NCBI RefSeq assembly: GCF_014635345.1 | Contig: NZ_BMCU01000004.1 | Coordinates: 1 to 64,000 of the forward strand | DNA length: 64,000 bases | Direction of reading: 5' to 3' | Source of the DNA: Rhodococcoides trifolii | GTDB taxonomy: Bacteria > Actinomycetota > Actinomycetes > Mycobacteriales > Mycobacteriaceae | Shown here: positions 59,638-64,000 of the stretch, one piece after another | How the letters are laid out: every line of letters begins with the position of its first letter | Position numbering within the stretch: position 1 is the stretch's first letter | Position numbers and translations under genes: made by a program | Notes under the pieces: model-generated | The model's input: only the letters and a program-made list of their open reading frames with translations | What the model was told of the DNA's origin: nothing | The model's database searches: none

Positions 59638-59675
59638 CGAGCCCGTGACCACATCGAGTGCAGGTCACGGGCTCG
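59638..59675 (-). terminator. hairpin terminator of tRNA-Ser(GGA)
   Basis: Perfect 13-bp arms CGAGCCCGTGACC and GGTCACGGGCTCG with a 12-base loop, 6 nt past the tRNA on the minus strand, then TCGTTTCT. Confidence 0.85.
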
Positions 59676-59681
59676 CCATTC

Positions 59682-59769
59682 TGGCGGAGGATAGGGGATT
59701 TGAACCCCTGAGGGCGTTAACCCAACCCGCGTTCCAGGCGAGCGCCATAGGCCACTAGGCGAATCCTCC
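59682..59769 (-). tRNA. tRNA-Ser (GGA)
   Basis: A class II tRNA with acceptor arms GGAGGAT and ATCCTCC, anticodon loop CTGGAAC with anticodon GGA (plus-strand 59733-59735), a long variable arm, T-loop TTCAAAT, and an encoded CCA (59682-59684). A hairpin terminator follows. Confidence 0.95.
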
Positions 59770-59853
59770 GTTTGGCAGCATACCGGCGGAACCCCTGTGC
59801 GACGAATCCGGTCCGGATTGCCGGATGGACGCCGTCTCCGACTACAGTGGTGA

Positions 59854-61278
<1,425 letters not shown>

Positions 61279-61431
61279 CCCTGGTCACCTTCGATCGCAA
61301 TAGTGTGACCGGCTCCAAAGCTGATGTCGCCGAATGGGTTCGATGCCCAACTGCGTACCGATCCGTCTGATTTCCGGTGCTACCTTTCCTCACGCCGAAT
61401 CGTTGGTCGGCCGTGATTGGGGGATGCAGGC

Positions 61432-62622
61432 ATGCGGGTTGGCCGCGGAATCGTGTCGGCGACGGTGATGACACTTGCCGTCGGAACTGTGACCGTTCTG
61501 GCGGGAACGCCGGCGGTGGCGGAGCCCTGCGGCGGTGTGCCGGGTACCGGAATCACGGGAGTCGGACTGCCGTTCCAGCAGCCCAGCGGTGTGCAAGGCC
61601 CCGTGCCCTACTACAGCGGGGCCAACACGAACACCGTGTCCTGGGTGACCGGACCCGCCAGCGCCAACGACACGTTCGACCGCTTCGGCATCTCCGGCAC
61701 CGACCTGGGCATCTCGTGGGACAACGGGGCCGGTCAGACCCTCGTCGCCTTCGGTGACACCATCGGCAACTGCACGGTGCCCGGTGGCGAGTGGCGTCAT
61801 CAGGTTCTGCTGCGCAGCAACGACTCCGACCTGTCCGACGGCATGAGCCTGGACGAGGCGGTATCGACGACCAGCCCGAGGTTCGCAACGCAGCTGCTCC
61901 CGACGCTCGGCTTGGCTCCCGTGGAGACCACCGTCATCCCTACTGCCGCCATCGCCGTCGACGGGGTGCAGTACATGAGCTTCATGTCGGTACGCGCGTG
62001 GAACGGCAGCACCTGGTCCACCAACTACTCGGGTATCGCCACCTCACGGGACAACGGACAGACGTGGTTCTCCGAGCCCAGCACACTGAGGTTCAATTCC
62101 GGTGTTCCGATTCCGGGCACCGAGCAGTTCAACGCGCGCTTCCAGCAGGCAGCGTTCGTCCGCGGCACCGACGGCAAGGTGTACCAGTACGGGACGCCCA
62201 ACGGCCGGCTCGGAGCCGTGTTCCTCTCGCGGGTGGCACCGGAGGCGATCCTCGACCTGAACCGGTACGAGTACTTCACCGGAGCCGGATGGTCGACGGA
62301 CCTGAACGCGGCTGCGCCGATCGTGCGTGAACCGGTCGGCGAACTCTCGGTCGCCTGGAACGCCTACCTCGGCAAGTACGTCATGTTGCACGGCAACGAC
62401 ATCGAGGGCCGCATTGTTCTGCGCACCGCTCCGTCACCTGAGGGACCGTGGAGCGGTCCGACCACTCTCGTCGTGAACTCCGAGCTCGGTGGTTACCCCG
62501 GGAGCGGGTTGTATGCGCCGTACATTCACCCGAAGTCGTCCGGGAGCGATCTGTACTTCACGGTGTCGCAGTACTCGTCGTACAACGTGATCCTGATGCA
62601 CACCGATTTGGCCGCGATCTGA
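61432..62622 (+). CDS. secreted DUF4185 protein, candidate D-arabinan hydrolase (GH183-like)
   Basis: This 396-residue exported protein has a signal peptide (hydrophobic ~8-25, cleavage after AVA). The DUF4185 pattern follows: 'DTFDRFGISGTDLGISWDNG', 'FGDTIGN', 'RNSD/LRSNDSDLSDG', 'SFMSVRAW', 'YSGIATSRDNGQTW' and 'YIHPKSSGSDLYFTVSQYS'. It is a five-bladed-propeller-like fold. Some DUF4185 proteins (GH183) are endo-D-arabinofuranases acting on mycobacterial arabinogalactan. That role is inferred here and fits a mycolate-containing host. The gene is alone on the plus strand. Confidence 0.75.
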   Translation: MRVGRGIVSATVMTLAVGTVTVLAGTPAVAEPCGGVPGTGITGVGLPFQQPSGVQGPVPYYSGANTNTVSWVTGPASANDTFDRFGISGTDLGISWDNGAGQTLVAFGDTIGNCTVPGGEWRHQVLLRSNDSDLSDGMSLDEAVSTTSPRFATQLLPTLGLAPVETTVIPTAAIAVDGVQYMSFMSVRAWNGSTWSTNYSGIATSRDNGQTWFSEPSTLRFNSGVPIPGTEQFNARFQQAAFVRGTDGKVYQYGTPNGRLGAVFLSRVAPEAILDLNRYEYFTGAGWSTDLNAAAPIVREPVGELSVAWNAYLGKYVMLHGNDIEGRIVLRTAPSPEGPWSGPTTLVVNSELGGYPGSGLYAPYIHPKSSGSDLYFTVSQYSSYNVILMHTDLAAI

Positions 62623-62649
62623 CGTCGGCGTCGTGGAACAATCGTCTCC

Positions 62650-63231
62650 ATGGCCACGACCTTGCACCTGGTAGGCGATCCCGACGCCGACGCACTACTG
62701 GCGTCGGACCCGTTGGCTCTGCTGATCGGGATGCTTCTCGATCAGCAGGTCCCGATGGAATCGGCGTTCGCGGGACCCAAGAAGCTCGTCGATCGTCTCG
62801 GTGAGCTCGACGTGCGCGCGATCGCGGCGATGGACCCCGACGCCTTCGTCGACGTCTGCAGCACACCGCCTGCGGTGCACCGCTTCCCGAAGTCGATGGG
62901 AAAGCGCATCCAGGACATGTGCGTAGCCATCGTCGAACGCTGGGACGGCTCCGCCGAAGCGATCTGGACCGAGGATGATCCGGACGGCAAGGAAGTGCTG
63001 AAGCGGCTCAAAGCGCTCCCCGGATACGGCGATCAGAAGGCCAGAATCTTCTTGGCGCTGCTGGGGAAGCAGATGGGCGTCGACCCGGACGGATGGCGCG
63101 ACGCCGCCGGCGCCTACGGCGACGAGGGCTCCCGCCGATCGATCGCCGACGTCGTCGACGAGACATCTCTGCACGAGGTCCGGGACTTCAAGAAGGCGGC
63201 GAAGAAGGCCGCGAAGGACGCCAAGGCCTGA
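62650..63231 (+). CDS. HhH-GPD base-excision repair family protein
   Basis: This 193-residue protein has an HhH-GPD-like fold: 'LLIGMLLDQQVPMESAF' near residue 25, a helix-hairpin-helix 'LKALPGYGDQKARIFLALLGKQMGV' (in parts) near residue 118 and a Lys-rich tail. Actinobacterial members of this class are annotated as base-excision DNA repair proteins but lack the [4Fe-4S] Cys set of Nth/MutY. Catalytic Asp is 'GVDPDGW'. The start overlaps nothing; ATG has a weak ribosome-binding site. Confidence 0.85.
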   Translation: MATTLHLVGDPDADALLASDPLALLIGMLLDQQVPMESAFAGPKKLVDRLGELDVRAIAAMDPDAFVDVCSTPPAVHRFPKSMGKRIQDMCVAIVERWDGSAEAIWTEDDPDGKEVLKRLKALPGYGDQKARIFLALLGKQMGVDPDGWRDAAGAYGDEGSRRSIADVVDETSLHEVRDFKKAAKKAAKDAKA

Positions 63232-63240
63232 TCGGTCCGC

Positions 63241-63264
63241 GGGGAGGCCGGAGGCCGGTCGGGA
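63241..63264 (+). repeat. interspersed GC repeat copy (GGAGGCCGGAGGCCGG)
   Basis: This copy shares GGGGAGGCCGGAGGCCGG(T/C)CGGGAT with 23299-23321 and the core with the triplet at 39402-39485. It lies between the HhH gene and dnaX. Confidence 0.75.
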
Positions 63265-63301
63265 TTCTGATCTGTCGGAGTCCGCCGGTACCCTTTCGGG
63301 C

Positions 63302-64000
63302 GTGGCCCTGTACCGGAAGTACCGTCCAGCGACGTTCGCGGAAGTGGTCGGTCAGGAGCACGTCACCGAGCCGTTGTCCGTTGCACTCGACTCACATCGC
63401 ATCAATCACGCCTACCTGTTCTCCGGACCGCGTGGGTGCGGCAAGACGTCGTCGGCGCGCATTCTGGCTCGTTCCCTCAACTGTGTGGAAGGGCCCACGT
63501 CCACTCCGTGCGGCGTCTGCAACTCGTGCGTCGCTCTGGCCCCGGGTGGCCCCGGCAATCTCGACGTGATCGAGCTCGACGCGGCCAGTCACGGCGGCGT
63601 CGACGACACCCGTGAATTGCGTGATCGCGGGTTCTACGCACCTGCCGAGTCCCGCTACCGCGTCTTCATCGTGGACGAGGCGCACATGGTCACCACGGCC
63701 GGTTTCAACGCGCTTCTCAAGATCGTGGAGGAGCCGCCCGAGCACCTCATCTTCGTCTTCGCCACCACGGAGCCGGAGAAGGTTCTCCCCACCATTCGCT
63801 CGCGTACGCACCACTATCCGTTCCGTCTGCTGGCGCCGACGGCGATGCGCGGGCTGATGGAGCGGATCTGCGCGGAGGAGAACGTCACCGTGCAAGACGC
63901 GGTGTATCCCTTGGTCATTCGAGCCGGTGGCGGTTCGCCGCGTGACACCCTGAGTGTGCTCGACCAGCTTCTCGCCGGTGCAGGTGACGACGGAGTTCGG
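63302..64000 (+). CDS. dnaX: DNA polymerase III subunit gamma/tau, 3'-truncated
   Basis: The first 233 codons of DnaX, the clamp-loader ATPase that loads the sliding clamp. GTG start (VALYRKYRP), Walker A GPRGCGKTS (42-50), the zinc module 'NCVEGP..PCGVCNSC' (~60-76), Walker B 'VFIVDEAH' (~125) and the SRC-like 'TIRSRTHHYPFR' (~170). It runs off the window at position 64000. Synteny with aspB matches mycobacterial dnaZX. Confidence 0.95.
   Translation, partial: MALYRKYRPATFAEVVGQEHVTEPLSVALDSHRINHAYLFSGPRGCGKTSSARILARSLNCVEGPTSTPCGVCNSCVALAPGGPGNLDVIELDAASHGGVDDTRELRDRGFYAPAESRYRVFIVDEAHMVTTAGFNALLKIVEEPPEHLIFVFATTEPEKVLPTIRSRTHHYPFRLLAPTAMRGLMERICAEENVTVQDAVYPLVIRAGGGSPRDTLSVLDQLLAGAGDDGVR

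Noticed and set aside
59413..59694. 93-codon plus-strand frame downstream of the tetR operator
   Set aside because: It runs through the terminator hairpin and into the antisense of the tRNA; no ribosome-binding site.

Overview
The window is high-GC actinobacterial DNA, most likely from Rhodococcus or a close Nocardiaceae relative. The signs are very high G+C coding sequence, frequent GTG starts with four-base ATGA/GTGA gene overlaps, a DUF222/HNH '13E12' protein, MMPL and DrrAB-type transporters, an acyl desaturase, a SigF-type stress promoter, and a gene order (tyrA, tadA-associated protein, tadA, tRNA-Ser ... tRNA-Ser, aspartate aminotransferase, dnaX) that matches the mycobacterial tyrA-to-dnaX region. 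Both window edges cut genes: an HNH protein on the left and dnaX on the right.

1-7 kb holds an HNH protein, a hydrolase with a PucR-type regulator, an hsp20 gene under a CIRCE operator, a rifampicin monooxygenase under a rifamycin-associated element, and two adjacent, convergent IspD-like nucleotidyltransferases. 7-19.7 kb is a peptide natural-product locus: a 3417-residue three-module NRPS (C-A-T, C-A-T, C-A-T-TE) translationally coupled to a DrrA/DrrB ABC exporter and followed by a small membrane protein. A methyltransferase and a DHFR-like reductase come next.

21-26.5 kb, all on the minus strand, holds a C5-cytosine methyltransferase, its overlapping putative restriction endonuclease, a secreted hydrolase-fold protein that has lost its nucleophilic serine, a Vsr endonuclease, a DUF998 membrane protein and a D-arginine-dehydrogenase-like flavoenzyme. 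26.5-39.4 kb has a heterodimeric ABC exporter, a glycolipid-binding-like protein, tyrA, tadA and partner, a stress-promoter-driven csbD, tRNA-Ser(CGA), a YceI protein, a sterol-desaturase-family hydroxylase, an acyl desaturase, a thioesterase, a PhyH dioxygenase and several small ORFs.

39.5-51.4 kb has an Rrf2 regulator, a TetR-MMPL pair, a second heterodimeric ABC exporter, and a scattered queuosine group: tgt, a YhhQ-type queuosine-precursor transporter and gluQ. Tgt overlaps the exporter operon, and a perfect bidirectional hairpin lies between tgt and yhhQ. 51.4-64 kb has a LysR regulator divergent from an MHS transporter and 3-hydroxybutyrate dehydrogenase, an alpha/beta hydrolase, a DUF2797 protein, a TetR-controlled DHA2 drug exporter, tRNA-Ser(GGA), SRP RNA, aspartate aminotransferase, a secreted DUF4185 protein (candidate D-arabinan hydrolase), a HhH-GPD repair protein and dnaX.

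Most genes are ordinary actinobacterial genes. Most worth following up are the IspD-pair/NRPS/DrrAB locus, the Tgt with a changed substrate loop beside YhhQ and GluQ, the restriction-modification-Vsr cluster containing a catalytically dead hydrolase, and several sharply defined regulatory sites. I found no CRISPR array, rRNA, phage or transposase.
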